Shown piece after piece: positions 41,941-51,171 of a stretch of 64,000 bases of DNA. Made by a program: the position numbers and the translations under genes. Location: positions 80,054 to 144,053 of the forward strand of contig NZ_FNDW01000012.1 of NCBI RefSeq assembly GCF_900099685.1, written 5' to 3'. The notes under the pieces are model-generated. The model searched no databases, was not told where the DNA came from, and saw only the letters and a program-made list of their open reading frames with translations. Source of the stretch: Chryseobacterium taeanense. Lineage in GTDB: Bacteria; Bacteroidota; Bacteroidia; Flavobacteriales; Weeksellaceae. The stretch's first letter is position 1. Each line of letters begins with the position of its first letter.

Positions 41941-42139
41941 AGTCTAATTTAAAATAATTGGTAAATTTCTAATAAATACTTGCATAAATCAACACAATCA
42001 GTGCCATTTTTGAGTTAAAGTTTGTTAAATATTCCGGCGTTAATACAAGATTCAAAATGGAATAAATTTCAAATATTATCTAAAATAACCATGTTTTCAT
42101 AAAAAAATATAAAATTTGACTTAATCATCCTTTCAAAAA

Positions 42140-42170
42140 TTGTCATTTCCAGTTTATTAAACTATTTTTG
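42140..42170 (+). promoter_or_regulatory. Promoter of the DinB-family gene
   Basis: TTG at 42140-42142, a 20-nt spacer and TATTTTTG at 42163-42170: a full match to the Bacteroidetes promoter. It is 20 nt before the ATG. Confidence 0.72.
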
Positions 42171-42190
42171 GTGATTAAAATTTTTGCAAA

Positions 42191-42664
42191 ATGAATTATC
42201 ATTTTCAGGCTCACAGACAGGTACGCAGGAACCTTTTGGATATTTTACAGAACACTTCCCACGAAGATCTTTTACTGATTCCGGATGGCTTCAACAATAA
42301 TATATACTGGAATATTGCGCATACCGTTGCCACCCAGCAGCTTTTGCATTATTACCTGAGTGGAAATCCTTTTAGAATTGATAAATATTGGATCGAAACC
42401 TACAAAAAAGGAACTTTGCCTAATCTGAATGTTCAGAAATCTGAAGTAGAAGATCTTGAATTTTTGCTAACAGAAACTTCAAAAATTTTAATGAGAGATT
42501 ATGACAGCGATTTCTTTTCGGATTATACGCCTTATACTACCAGTTTTGGGATGGATCTGAAAAGTATTCAAGATGCTATCATTTTCAACAATATGCATGA
42601 AAGCCTTCATTACGGCTATGTACTGGCACAGAAAAGAGCAATTTTAGGAGAAAAAGGAAGGTAG
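42191..42664 (+). CDS. DinB family protein (DinB_2)
   Basis: 157 residues, a four-helix bundle. NNNIYWNIAHTVATQQLLHYYLSG carries the first metal-binding His, and NNMHESLHYGYVLAQKRAI carries the other His pair. DinB-fold proteins are thiol- or metal-dependent transferases; the substrate is not predictable. It has its own promoter. Confidence 0.85.
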   Translation: MNYHFQAHRQVRRNLLDILQNTSHEDLLLIPDGFNNNIYWNIAHTVATQQLLHYYLSGNPFRIDKYWIETYKKGTLPNLNVQKSEVEDLEFLLTETSKILMRDYDSDFFSDYTPYTTSFGMDLKSIQDAIIFNNMHESLHYGYVLAQKRAILGEKGR

Positions 42665-42775
42665 TAAAAAAGTGAATTTTGCTTCGCAAGTCAATACTGA
42701 AAGATGAATTTTAATACAACAAATTGACTGACAAAGTAAAATTAACATTTGACAATTCACTATTAAATTATTAAA

Positions 42776-43534
42776 ATGACAGATAAAAAAGACGATTTTA
42801 TTTTCGGGCTGCGTCCCGTGATTGAAGCGATTGAAGCGGGAAAAACAATTGATAAGGTCTTCGTGCAAAATGCACTGCAAGGGCCTATTTATGCTGAACT
42901 TAAAGCCATTCTGGCTAAAAATAAAATCCGTCCCAACTACGTTCCGGTTGAAAAACTGAACCGTTTTACAAGAAAAAATCATCAGGGTGTTGTTGCCTTT
43001 ATTTCTGATGTTCCTTTTCATAAAGTGGAAGATATTATTCCTCAACTTTTTGAAGAAGGAAAAATACCTTTTTTACTTATTCTGGATCGATTAACAGACG
43101 TGAGAAATTTTGGAGCAATCTGCAGAACTGCTGAATGTGTAGGTGTAGACGCTGTCATCATCCCTGAAAAAGGCGCTGCGCCGATCAATTCAGATGCCAT
43201 AAAAACCTCTGCGGGAGCACTATATAATGTTAAAATTTGTAAAGCTCCCAATTTAGCACACGTGGTAGATTTTCTTCAGCAAAGCGGAATCACGGTATTT
43301 GCAGCCAGCGAAAAGGCAGAAAAATTAATTTATAATGTTAATTTTAATGAGCCTTGCGCTATTGTCATGGGAAATGAAGAAACCGGAATTTCAAAAGAAG
43401 TCTTACATCACGCTGATGAAAAAATAAAACTTCCTATCGAGGGTAAAACACAATCTCTGAACGTTTCTGTAGCGTGTGGCGCTATTTTATATGAGGCAGT
43501 AAGACAGAAAATGACAGCAAACTCAAGCTTGTAG
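42776..43534 (+). CDS. rlmB: TrmH-family RNA 2'-O-methyltransferase (RlmB-like)
   Basis: 252 residues. The substrate-binding N-terminal domain (DDFIFGLRPVIEAIEAGKTIDKVFVQ) is followed by the SPOUT knot domain: LDRLTDVRNFGAICRTAECVGVDAVI (motif 1), IVMGNEETGISKE (motif 2) and IPIEG-like KLPIEGKTQSLNVSVACGAILYE (motif 3). It methylates a ribose 2'-OH from S-adenosylmethionine. In E. coli RlmB modifies G2251 of 23S rRNA. The match to RlmB rather than another TrmH enzyme is by overall pattern. Confidence 0.88.
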   Translation: MTDKKDDFIFGLRPVIEAIEAGKTIDKVFVQNALQGPIYAELKAILAKNKIRPNYVPVEKLNRFTRKNHQGVVAFISDVPFHKVEDIIPQLFEEGKIPFLLILDRLTDVRNFGAICRTAECVGVDAVIIPEKGAAPINSDAIKTSAGALYNVKICKAPNLAHVVDFLQQSGITVFAASEKAEKLIYNVNFNEPCAIVMGNEETGISKEVLHHADEKIKLPIEGKTQSLNVSVACGAILYEAVRQKMTANSSL

Positions 43535-43568
43535 TATTATTTAAGTAGTTAAATTTAAAAGAAATTAA

Positions 43569-44621
43569 ATGAAAAATATAGTCGCCTTAGCGCTAATATC
43601 AACCATAGCCCTCGTTTCATGTAATAAAAAAGAAACGGCAAAAATCACAAAAGTAGATCCTAAAACAGGAAAAACAATCACGGTAGAAGTTCCTGCAGAC
43701 TCTGTAGCAAAAGTAGAAGAAAATCCTGCCATTAAAGATTCAGCAGGGATTTATAAGCAGACTTTCAAACTGGAAAAAGGAAAAACCTATCCTTTAACAA
43801 CGTATCAGAGAGATACCAAAACCATGACTGACCCTACCGGGAAAACACTGAATGCAACCAGTGAGTCTACAGACGAGATGTCTTTCACTGTAAATGATAT
43901 TAAAGGAAATGTTTATGATATGACTTTAAATCTGATTTCCAAAAGAAATTCGCAGACCTCACAAGGTAAAACGGTGGTTGTAGATACCAAACTTCCTCTA
44001 CCGAAAGAAGATGATCTTAAAATGATCTGGAATATCAACAGAGCGCTTACCGGAAATAAATTAAGCATGAAAATGGACACACGTGGGAATGTGATCTCCA
44101 TAACAGGTTTTGATCCTGTTTATAATAAAGTAGCAACTTCTGTAGGAAACATTGTTAAAGATAAAAATCAGAAAGAAAGCATCATTGCGAGTCTGAAAGA
44201 ATCATTTAATGAAAAGGTCCTGAAAGATCAGTTCAATAAAAACCTCACGATTATTCCAAGAAAAGGGGTGAAAGTAGGAGAAAAATGGACGAACAGTGAA
44301 AACGCAGATGCGCAGGGTAAAATAAAAGTAACCTCCAATTACGTTCTTAAAAGTGTAGGAAACGGAATTGCAGAAATTGGCGTTACAGGAGGCATCCCTA
44401 AAAAAGTTGAAAAACAGAATCAGGGTGAAATTACACACAGCCTAAGCAGTGAACTGTCACAAAACGGAACCATAAAATTTGACCAAAACACAGGTTGGAT
44501 CAACAATCAGAATATTTCTGTGAAAACAACACAGATTGAAACCATTTCAAACGGGAAAGAATCTCAGTCGATGAAAAGCGTTTCAAATTCTTCTGTGATG
44601 GTAAATCCAACTGCAAAATAA
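43569..44621 (+). CDS. DUF6263 family lipoprotein
   Basis: 350 residues. The lipobox is ALVSC (Cys about 19). The mature protein has DPKTGKTITVEVPADS, then a long beta-rich domain in which KLEKGKTYPLTTYQRD and PRKGVKVGEKWTNSE fit the DUF6263 family. It is presumably anchored in the outer membrane. It starts 34 nt after rlmB. Role unknown. Confidence 0.75.
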   Translation: MKNIVALALISTIALVSCNKKETAKITKVDPKTGKTITVEVPADSVAKVEENPAIKDSAGIYKQTFKLEKGKTYPLTTYQRDTKTMTDPTGKTLNATSESTDEMSFTVNDIKGNVYDMTLNLISKRNSQTSQGKTVVVDTKLPLPKEDDLKMIWNINRALTGNKLSMKMDTRGNVISITGFDPVYNKVATSVGNIVKDKNQKESIIASLKESFNEKVLKDQFNKNLTIIPRKGVKVGEKWTNSENADAQGKIKVTSNYVLKSVGNGIAEIGVTGGIPKKVEKQNQGEITHSLSSELSQNGTIKFDQNTGWINNQNISVKTTQIETISNGKESQSMKSVSNSSVMVNPTAK

Positions 44622-44694
44622 AAAGTTCAGAATTTAAGGTTGAGGGATAAAGTTTCAACAAACTCTAACTCTCAACCATAAACATTTAATTATT

Positions 44695-44937
44695 ATGAAA
44701 TATATTTTTGAGCTGGTACTTACTGCCATTATTATTTTCTTTGTATGGAATATCCTTAAAAGGATTTTCTTTAAAAGATTTTATAGTTATAGATTTAATA
44801 ACAATAATCAAAATAATAAGCAGGATATACAAAACTCAAATAAAAACAATCAACATATCAACTGGGATGCTGAAACCGTAGATTATGAAGAGGTAAAAGA
44901 CAGTAATGATAAAGGTAATTCTGAAAATAAAAGATAA
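44695..44937 (+). CDS. DUF4834-like small membrane protein
   Basis: 80 residues. One N-terminal helix (IFELVLTAIIIFFVWNILKR), a basic stretch and an Asn/Gln-rich region lead to an acidic tail containing NWDAETVDYEEV, which resembles DUF4834. It lies 11 nt before the YfhO gene and is likely cotranscribed with it. Confidence 0.68.
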   Translation: MKYIFELVLTAIIIFFVWNILKRIFFKRFYSYRFNNNNQNNKQDIQNSNKNNQHINWDAETVDYEEVKDSNDKGNSENKR

Positions 44938-44948
44938 TAACCATCAAA

Positions 44949-47483
44949 ATGGCGAAAAATAAAAACCTGATTTATATTGCAATTTCATTAGTTGTATTTA
45001 TCGTTTTAGCATTTTTATACTCCACTCCTGTTTTTACAGGAAAACAACTTTTTCAGCATGATATCGTGCAGTATCGAGGAGGTGCGAAAGAACTTCTCGA
45101 CTACAGAGCCGATACCGGAAAAGAAACGTATTGGAGCGATTCTATGTTTGGAGGAATGCCTACCTACCAGATGGGAAGCCAGTTCAAGGGAGATATTATT
45201 AAACAAATAGACTCTAAGTTGAACTTTTTCCCAAGGCCGGTCAACTATATTTTCCTGCTCTTCGCCGGCTTTTTCCTCTTAGGAATGGTTGCCGTCAGAA
45301 ACTGGAAATATGCCCTATTGGGAGCTACCTTTTTCGGTCTTTCCACGTATTTTTACATTGCCATTGCTGCAGGTCATAACGGTAAAATCAATACAATAGA
45401 ATATTTCGCGCCGCTTCTGGCCGGGATTTTACTGGTCTACATACGTAAACAATATATTTGGGGATTTATCGTCACAACCCTATTTATGGGACTTCAGATT
45501 GCGGCCAATCACCCGCAGATGACGTATTATCTTTTCCTTGCTCTAGGATTTTTATTCTTATCTGAATTGATTCGTGCGATTCAGAAGAAAATACCGATGA
45601 AACATTTTTTAATTTCATCAGGAATTATTGCCGCTTCATGCCTGATTGGTGTCGGAATGAATTCCCAAAGAATCATGGCCAACTCCGAATACATCAAAGA
45701 AACTGTTCGTGGAAAGCAGATTTTAACCAATGATAGCCATACTGAGGGAAAATCAGGAATGGACAAGGAAAGTATGCTTCTTTGGAGCTACGGAAAACTG
45801 GAAACCTTAAATCTTTTCATACCAAGACTGATGGGAGGCGGAAGCCAGGAACCTGAAGGAAAAGAGATGATGAATAGAGTTCAGGAACTCGTTCAGGAAA
45901 ACGTAGGTTCACAGGCTGAAATGGACAGAATTTCAAAAGGTTTCGGAAGTCTTACCTACTGGGGCGACCAGCCGGGAACTTCAGGACCTGCTTATCAGGG
46001 AGCAATCGTATGTTTTCTGGCACTTTTAGGATTTTTCTTTGCCTGGAAAAAATACCGCTACTGGATCCTCGGAGCAACGGTTCTGACTATCTTTTTAGCT
46101 TGGGGAAGCAACTTTATGGCGCTCTCCGATTTCTTTATTGATTTTGTTCCGTTTTATAATAAATTCAGAGCACCTTCTTCTATTTTGGTTGTGGTGGAAT
46201 TATTATTCCCATTAATCGCAATAATCGGACTATATCGATTTTTTAACGATAAAGAATTAACAACAGAATACAAACAGAAAATCCTTCTCTATGTTGGTGG
46301 CGGAACGCTAGGTTTTGTATTAATTCTACTGTTTTTCGGAAAATCTTTATTAGGGTTTCATACCGAAAACGAAAAAACTTATCTTCCTCCGTTTCTTTTG
46401 GATTATTTAGTTGAGGAAAGATTTAAATTATTCAGGATTGATGCTATCAAAGCATTTATTTATGTTGCGATTGCAGTAGGTGTTTTATTCATGGTTTTAA
46501 AGCAGAAATTAAATCAAAATATTGCTTTGGTAATCATTGGAGTCGTAAGTTTATTTGATTTGTGGACGGTAAACAAGCGCTATTTAAACGACGACAACTA
46601 TGTAGATAAAATTTTCGCAGAGAATCCTTTCCAGACAGAAAGTTCAGATCTTATGGTGGAAAAAGTTCAGGGAAATCCGAATCTTGAACCGATCTTAGCG
46701 AACGTAAATGTCAACAAAACGCTGGAAACCATTGCTGAAAAAGACAAAACACATTACAGGATTTTCAATAATATTTTAGGGACATTCAGTGAGACTAATA
46801 CTTCTTATTTTAAATCTTCCATCGGAGGCTATCACGCTGTAAAACTGAGAAGATATGATGACGTGATTAATGAGTATTTCCAGATCATGGATTCTGTAAA
46901 AGTTCCGAATATTCTAAATCTTTTAAATACAAAATACCTTGTTGTTGGTGGTCCTGAACAACCACAGGCAATTCCAAATCCTAAAGCCAACGGAAATGCA
47001 TGGTTCGTTAGTGATCTTAAATTTGTGGAATCGCCAAACCAGGAAATTAAATCTATCGGGGTCATTGACAGTAAAAAAACTGCCGTTATTTCCTCTTCAG
47101 ATAAAAAATATTTTGACGGGAAAACGGTTCAGGCGGACTCAACAGCTTATATCAATTTAACGAAATATCAGCCGAACGAACTGGAATTCAAATCTCAGTC
47201 AAAAACCCCGCAATTAGCGGTATTTTCAGAAATTTATTATCCTCACGGATGGAAGTTATTCATTGATGAAAAAGAAGTTCCTTACATCAAGGCAGATTAT
47301 CTTCTTCGTGCCGTGCATGTTCCTGCCGGAAATCACGATATCAGAATGGTTTTCGAACCTGAAGTTATTGAAAAAGGAAAATGGATTTCATTAATCTGCT
47401 TCGGATTATTTATTCTTTTGAGCGGCGCCGGAATTTATTTTATTTACCGCAAAAGAGGTAAAAGGCAAGTTGAGACTGTTTAG
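44949..47483 (+). CDS. YfhO family membrane protein
   Basis: 844 residues. About a dozen membrane helices run from the N-terminus to about residue 540, beginning LIYIAISLVVFIVLAFLYST. The loop with DIVQYRGGAKELLDYRADTG and YWSDSMFGGMPTYQMG is typical of the family. The extramembrane C-terminal part holds LLNTKYLVVGG and YPHGWKLFIDEKEVPYIKADYLLRAVHVPAGNHDI, followed by a last helix. YfhO relatives are probably GT-C-type glycosyltransferases or lipid-linked sugar flippase partners. No substrate can be given. Confidence 0.87.
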   Translation: MAKNKNLIYIAISLVVFIVLAFLYSTPVFTGKQLFQHDIVQYRGGAKELLDYRADTGKETYWSDSMFGGMPTYQMGSQFKGDIIKQIDSKLNFFPRPVNYIFLLFAGFFLLGMVAVRNWKYALLGATFFGLSTYFYIAIAAGHNGKINTIEYFAPLLAGILLVYIRKQYIWGFIVTTLFMGLQIAANHPQMTYYLFLALGFLFLSELIRAIQKKIPMKHFLISSGIIAASCLIGVGMNSQRIMANSEYIKETVRGKQILTNDSHTEGKSGMDKESMLLWSYGKLETLNLFIPRLMGGGSQEPEGKEMMNRVQELVQENVGSQAEMDRISKGFGSLTYWGDQPGTSGPAYQGAIVCFLALLGFFFAWKKYRYWILGATVLTIFLAWGSNFMALSDFFIDFVPFYNKFRAPSSILVVVELLFPLIAIIGLYRFFNDKELTTEYKQKILLYVGGGTLGFVLILLFFGKSLLGFHTENEKTYLPPFLLDYLVEERFKLFRIDAIKAFIYVAIAVGVLFMVLKQKLNQNIALVIIGVVSLFDLWTVNKRYLNDDNYVDKIFAENPFQTESSDLMVEKVQGNPNLEPILANVNVNKTLETIAEKDKTHYRIFNNILGTFSETNTSYFKSSIGGYHAVKLRRYDDVINEYFQIMDSVKVPNILNLLNTKYLVVGGPEQPQAIPNPKANGNAWFVSDLKFVESPNQEIKSIGVIDSKKTAVISSSDKKYFDGKTVQADSTAYINLTKYQPNELEFKSQSKTPQLAVFSEIYYPHGWKLFIDEKEVPYIKADYLLRAVHVPAGNHDIRMVFEPEVIEKGKWISLICFGLFILLSGAGIYFIYRKRGKRQVETV

Positions 47484-47519
47484 TATTTTAGAGTTTCAAA
47501 AGTCTGAAAAAGCTGTATA

Positions 47520-47930
47520 TTGATGATTACCCAAAAGTATATAACCGATCTTACATATAGAATTAACGGAGCCTGTATTGAGGTTCATAAGATCTTGGGT
47601 GCAGGACTGGCAGAAATTGTGTATCACAGAGCTTTGGAAAAGGAATTTAAATTAAGAAATATTGAATACAAATCTGAATTTCAAATTCCTGTGATTTACA
47701 AAGATGAAAATTTAAATTGTGATTTTAAATGCGATTTTTTAATAGAAGATTTAATTGTTCTGGAAATAAAATCCGTATCATCTATCTTGGAAATCCATAA
47801 AGCTCAGATTATAAATTACATCAATTTATTAAAAGTTCCAAAGGGAATTCTTGTAAATTTTAATGTTAAAAATATTTATCATTTTGGTCAGGAGACATTT
47901 ATAAATAAGTACTTTGATCAATACGACTAA
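47520..47930 (+). CDS. GxxExxY protein
   Basis: 136 residues (ATG 47520 or 47523). The family motif appears as GAGLAEIVYHRALEKE. The nuclease-like core KCDFLIEDLIVLEIKSV has the D...E-x-K pattern of PD-(D/E)XK folds. Family function is unproven. In flavobacteria these genes are often beside short repeats; here a perfect inverted repeat starts 15 nt after the stop codon. Confidence 0.82.
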   Translation: MMITQKYITDLTYRINGACIEVHKILGAGLAEIVYHRALEKEFKLRNIEYKSEFQIPVIYKDENLNCDFKCDFLIEDLIVLEIKSVSSILEIHKAQIINYINLLKVPKGILVNFNVKNIYHFGQETFINKYFDQYD

Positions 47931-47944
47931 ACAATAATATTTCA

Positions 47945-48078
47945 TTTAACCGCAAAAGAAACAAAAGAAGATAACATTGAAAAGTTTATTCAAAAGTTTG
48001 CAAAATGGTATTCTTTGAGATTTGCTCTCTTTTGAACAACTAAAACAACAGGCAACTTTTGCATCTTTTGCGGTTAAA
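47945..48078. repeat. Inverted repeat flanking a 104-nt spacer
   Basis: TTTAACCGCAAAAGA at 47945-47959 is exactly inverted at 48064-48078; with two mismatches the arms extend by six more bases (CAAAAG). A third, related copy is at 7702-7726. The spacer has no ORF worth keeping. Confidence 0.7.
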
Positions 48079-48089
48079 AATAGTTATAA

Positions 48090-49385
48090 ATGAACTCTCA
48101 AAAAAAAATACTCATCATCACTTATTACTGGCCACCGGCGGGAGGTCCGGGCGTTCAGAGATGGCTGAAATTTGCTAAATATTTGCCTGAATTTGGATGG
48201 AAGCCGGTGATTTATACACCAGAAAATCCGAGTTATCCGCTATTGGATGAAAGCTTAGTGAAAGATGTTCCGAAAGATATTGAGATTGTAAAAACAAGAA
48301 TCTGGGAACCTTACCAGTTGGCAGAAAAACTCAACAAAAGCAATAAAAAGTTCAAGGCCGGACAGTTTGATGTAGGGAAAAATCAAAGCTGGAAATCCAG
48401 ACTTTCCATTTGGGTAAGAGGTAATTTTTTCATTCCGGATGCAAGAGTTTTCTGGGTAAAACCTTCCGTTACATTTTTAGAAAATTATTTAAAAGAAAAT
48501 AAAATTGATGTAGTGGTTACCTCCGGACCGCCGCATTCCCTGCACCTGATTGGTTTAAACCTGAAGAAAAAAAATCCCGGACTGAAATGGATTGCCGATT
48601 TCCGCGATCCTTGGACGGAGATTTCTTATTACAAACATTTAAAATTAACAAAGAGTTCCGATAATAAGCATCGTCAATTAGAAAGTGAAGTTTTTAAAAA
48701 TGCGGATATTACCCTTGCGACAAGCTATACCGACGCTGAAAACTTCAGAAAAAAAGGAGCAAACTCGTTTTGTATCACCAACGGATTTGATGAATCTGAT
48801 TCAGTCACACAGACTCTCAAAAATACCGACCAGCAAAATTTTACGTTAAGCTATATCGGCGTTCTCGAACAGCTGAGAAATCCTGAAAACCTCTGGAAGG
48901 TTCTTGACGATCTTGTACAGGAAAACAGCAGTTTTGCTAAAAGTTTCATCCTGAAATTCGCGGGAAGAATTGATGATAAAATTTTACAGACCATAGAAAA
49001 CTCTGCTTTAAAAAAACATATTAATAATCTCGGATACCTATCTCACGATAAGGCTGTCAAAGAGATGGAGAATTCAGATCTATTACTGATTACTAACTTT
49101 CCAAACGATTCGTCAAAAGGAATTATTCCGGGAAAAATTTTTGAATATCTGGCAACAGGAAAACAAATTATTTCGTTTGGTCCTGATGATGCGGATGTTT
49201 CCAGGATTTTAAATGAAACGCAGGCTGGAAAACATTTCAGCTATGACGATTCTCAAATGGTAAAAGAATTTATATTGGAGAAATTTGATCTTTGGAAAAA
49301 TGGAAATCTTCTGAAAAACACCCAGAGTATTGAACAGTTTTCCAGAAAAAACCTCACCCGAAAGCTGGCTGAAATTTTAGATTAA
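48090..49385 (+). CDS. Family 4-type glycosyltransferase
   Basis: 431 residues, two Rossmann-like halves. The N-terminus reads ILIITYYWPPAGGPGVQRWLKFAKYLPEFGW, a common start for GT4 enzymes. The C-terminal half has GYLSHDKAVKEMENSDLLLI and SKGIIPGKIFEYLATGKQII, which hold the E-x7-E-like nucleotide-sugar site. It probably adds a sugar to surface polysaccharide or glycolipid. It is near the YfhO gene, another envelope-sugar candidate. Confidence 0.87.
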   Translation: MNSQKKILIITYYWPPAGGPGVQRWLKFAKYLPEFGWKPVIYTPENPSYPLLDESLVKDVPKDIEIVKTRIWEPYQLAEKLNKSNKKFKAGQFDVGKNQSWKSRLSIWVRGNFFIPDARVFWVKPSVTFLENYLKENKIDVVVTSGPPHSLHLIGLNLKKKNPGLKWIADFRDPWTEISYYKHLKLTKSSDNKHRQLESEVFKNADITLATSYTDAENFRKKGANSFCITNGFDESDSVTQTLKNTDQQNFTLSYIGVLEQLRNPENLWKVLDDLVQENSSFAKSFILKFAGRIDDKILQTIENSALKKHINNLGYLSHDKAVKEMENSDLLLITNFPNDSSKGIIPGKIFEYLATGKQIISFGPDDADVSRILNETQAGKHFSYDDSQMVKEFILEKFDLWKNGNLLKNTQSIEQFSRKNLTRKLAEILD

Positions 49386-49457
49386 ATTTCATTAAGGTTT
49401 AGAACTTTTCGATTCATGAATTGTCGACAATAAAGCCCTTTCCTTATTGGTTTTTTG

Positions 49458-49465
49458 TAATTTTG
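49458..49465 (+). promoter_or_regulatory. -7 box TAATTTTG of ypdA
   Basis: Exact TAnnTTTG match, 4 nt before the ATG at 49470. Again the expected start of transcription coincides with the start codon. Confidence 0.55.
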
Positions 49466-49469
49466 TGCT

Positions 49470-50432
49470 ATGGAGACTTTTGACATCATCATCATCGGTG
49501 GCGGACCTATCGGACTGAACTGTGCGCTGGAAGCACAGAAAAATAAACTCAGCTATCTCATCATTGAAAAAGGAACGATTGTAAATTCATTATACAATTA
49601 TCCTCTGTACATGAGATTCTTTTCTACCGCAGAAAAACTGGAAATAGATGGAATTCCCTTTATTTCTACGGCACCAAAACCAGGACGACAGGAAGCACTG
49701 GAATATTATCAGGGCATTGCAAGACAGCGAGATCTCAATATTAATCTGTATGAGAAAGTAGAAAAAGTTTCCCGGGAAAATAATTTATTTGAAATTGAAA
49801 CTACAAAAGGACAATATTCTGCTAAAAATGTTATTATATCAACAGGTTTCTATGATATTCCAAATCTGATGAATATTCCGGGTGAAAACCTTGCTAAAGT
49901 AAAACATTATTACACCGAACCTTATCCTTACGCAAAACAGAAAATAGTTGTTGTAGGATCAAGCAACTCAGCAGTGGACGCGGCTTTGGAAACGTACCGA
50001 AAAGGTGCGGAAGTAACGATGATTATCCGTCATTCGGAAATTTCAAAAAGCGTGAAATATTGGGTAAAGCCTGATATAGAAAATAGAATTTCGGAAGGCA
50101 GCATTACCGCTCATTTTAATTCGCAATTAATTGAAATTAAAGAAAAAAAGGTTATTTTTAAAAATGAATATGGTGAAATTCAAGAAATTGAAAATGATTT
50201 TGTGCTGGCAATGACGGGTTATCTTCCCGATTTCGACTTCTTAAGAAATTCCGGAATCGAACTGCAGGGAGAATGCCTGAATCCTTTGTACAACAGCGAA
50301 ACGATGGAAACTAATATTCCGGGGCTTTATCTGGCTGGTGTCGTGTGTGGTGGGAAAGATACTCATCTCTGGTTTATAGAAAATTCAAGAATACATTCAG
50401 AAATAATTTTAAAACATATCCTGTCTAAATAA
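49470..50432 (+). CDS. ypdA: YpdA family FAD/NAD(P)-binding oxidoreductase (bacillithiol disulfide reductase-like)
   Basis: 320 residues. The FAD-binding GxGxxG motif is IIIIGGGPIGLNCALEA, the NAD(P) motif is KIVVVGSSNSAVDAALET, and the second FAD contact is NIPGLYLAGVVCGG. LYNYPLYMRFFSTAEKLEI is characteristic of YpdA. In bacteria that make bacillithiol it reduces the bacillithiol disulfide with NADPH; flavobacteria are known to make bacillithiol. No CxxC redox motif is visible, as expected for YpdA. Confidence 0.9.
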   Translation: METFDIIIIGGGPIGLNCALEAQKNKLSYLIIEKGTIVNSLYNYPLYMRFFSTAEKLEIDGIPFISTAPKPGRQEALEYYQGIARQRDLNINLYEKVEKVSRENNLFEIETTKGQYSAKNVIISTGFYDIPNLMNIPGENLAKVKHYYTEPYPYAKQKIVVVGSSNSAVDAALETYRKGAEVTMIIRHSEISKSVKYWVKPDIENRISEGSITAHFNSQLIEIKEKKVIFKNEYGEIQEIENDFVLAMTGYLPDFDFLRNSGIELQGECLNPLYNSETMETNIPGLYLAGVVCGGKDTHLWFIENSRIHSEIILKHILSK

Positions 50433-50480
50433 CATCGATTTAACCTAACGATTTATCATAATTAGCAAATCAGGCTAAAA

Positions 50481-51008
50481 TTACTTTACTTTGGTAAACT
50501 CCAGATACTTATCTCCGCACTGTGTAAAGTGATCGAATTCATTCATAGAATTCCCGTAATTCTGGATGGTAATCTTGTCGCCATCGTACAGACCGGCAAT
50601 TTCGCCCATGACAACCGTAGTAATCTCACCTGTTTTTTCATCGGTTTCAGAAGAAACATTTCCGGCAGCGATAATTTTCTTTTTATCTAAAATTTTAAAA
50701 GTGGCTTTTCCGTCATTATTTTTAAATTCAATTGAAAACCTTCCTCCATCGCAATTATTAGCTGTAAAAGTTCCGTCTACTGTTTTTTTAGAGATCGGCA
50801 GCGTTGTCTTATCATTATTATCTTCATTGGCTGCAGAATCTTTTTGCACGGGATGTGTTTTCTGAACAGGTTTCACATCGTCACCCATTGTTTGAGAATA
50901 CGCCGCAGAATCTTTTATATTTTTATGATTATTGTGTTGATCTTTTTTACAGGCAACCATCATAATTGCGACCAAAAGACAAAAAATGATAATATTATTC
51001 TTAATCAT
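50481..51008 (-). CDS. Putative lipoprotein
   Basis: 175 residues. Lipobox MMVAC (Cys about 20), a Lys/Asp/Asn-rich linker, and a C-terminal beta domain (TVDGTFTANNCDGGRFSIEFKNNDGKATFKI ... LEFTKVK) with a possible disulfide. It is separated from the T6SS effector cassette by a terminator at 51124-51146, so it is probably not part of it. Confidence 0.65.
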   Translation of the reverse strand: MIKNNIIIFCLLVAIMMVACKKDQHNNHKNIKDSAAYSQTMGDDVKPVQKTHPVQKDSAANEDNNDKTTLPISKKTVDGTFTANNCDGGRFSIEFKNNDGKATFKILDKKKIIAAGNVSSETDEKTGEITTVVMGEIAGLYDGDKITIQNYGNSMNEFDHFTQCGDKYLEFTKVK

Positions 51009-51123
51009 AAAGTTTTTCTTTTCAATAGAAATTGCTTTACCGCAAGCAAAACCAAATTTTAAACTAAAAATACATATTTTTTTGATCTAAAATATATTCT
51101 GTAAAATTAATTTCAAAAAAATT

Positions 51124-51146
51124 GAGGCCATGAAAAACACAGCCTC
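51124..51146 (-). terminator. Terminator of the T6SS effector cassette
   Basis: 5-bp stem GAGGC / GCCTC with a 13-nt loop, followed on the minus strand by AATTTTTTTG. It comes 26 nt after the stop codon of the 51172 gene. Confidence 0.6.
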
Positions 51147-51171
51147 TTATTATAATTTAATTGTTAAATTT

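Noticed and set aside
44638..44677. Inverted repeat GGTTGAG ... CTCAACC between the DUF6263 and DUF4834-like genes
   Set aside because: No T-run follows and the genes appear to belong together; not supported as a terminator, though an mRNA hairpin is possible.
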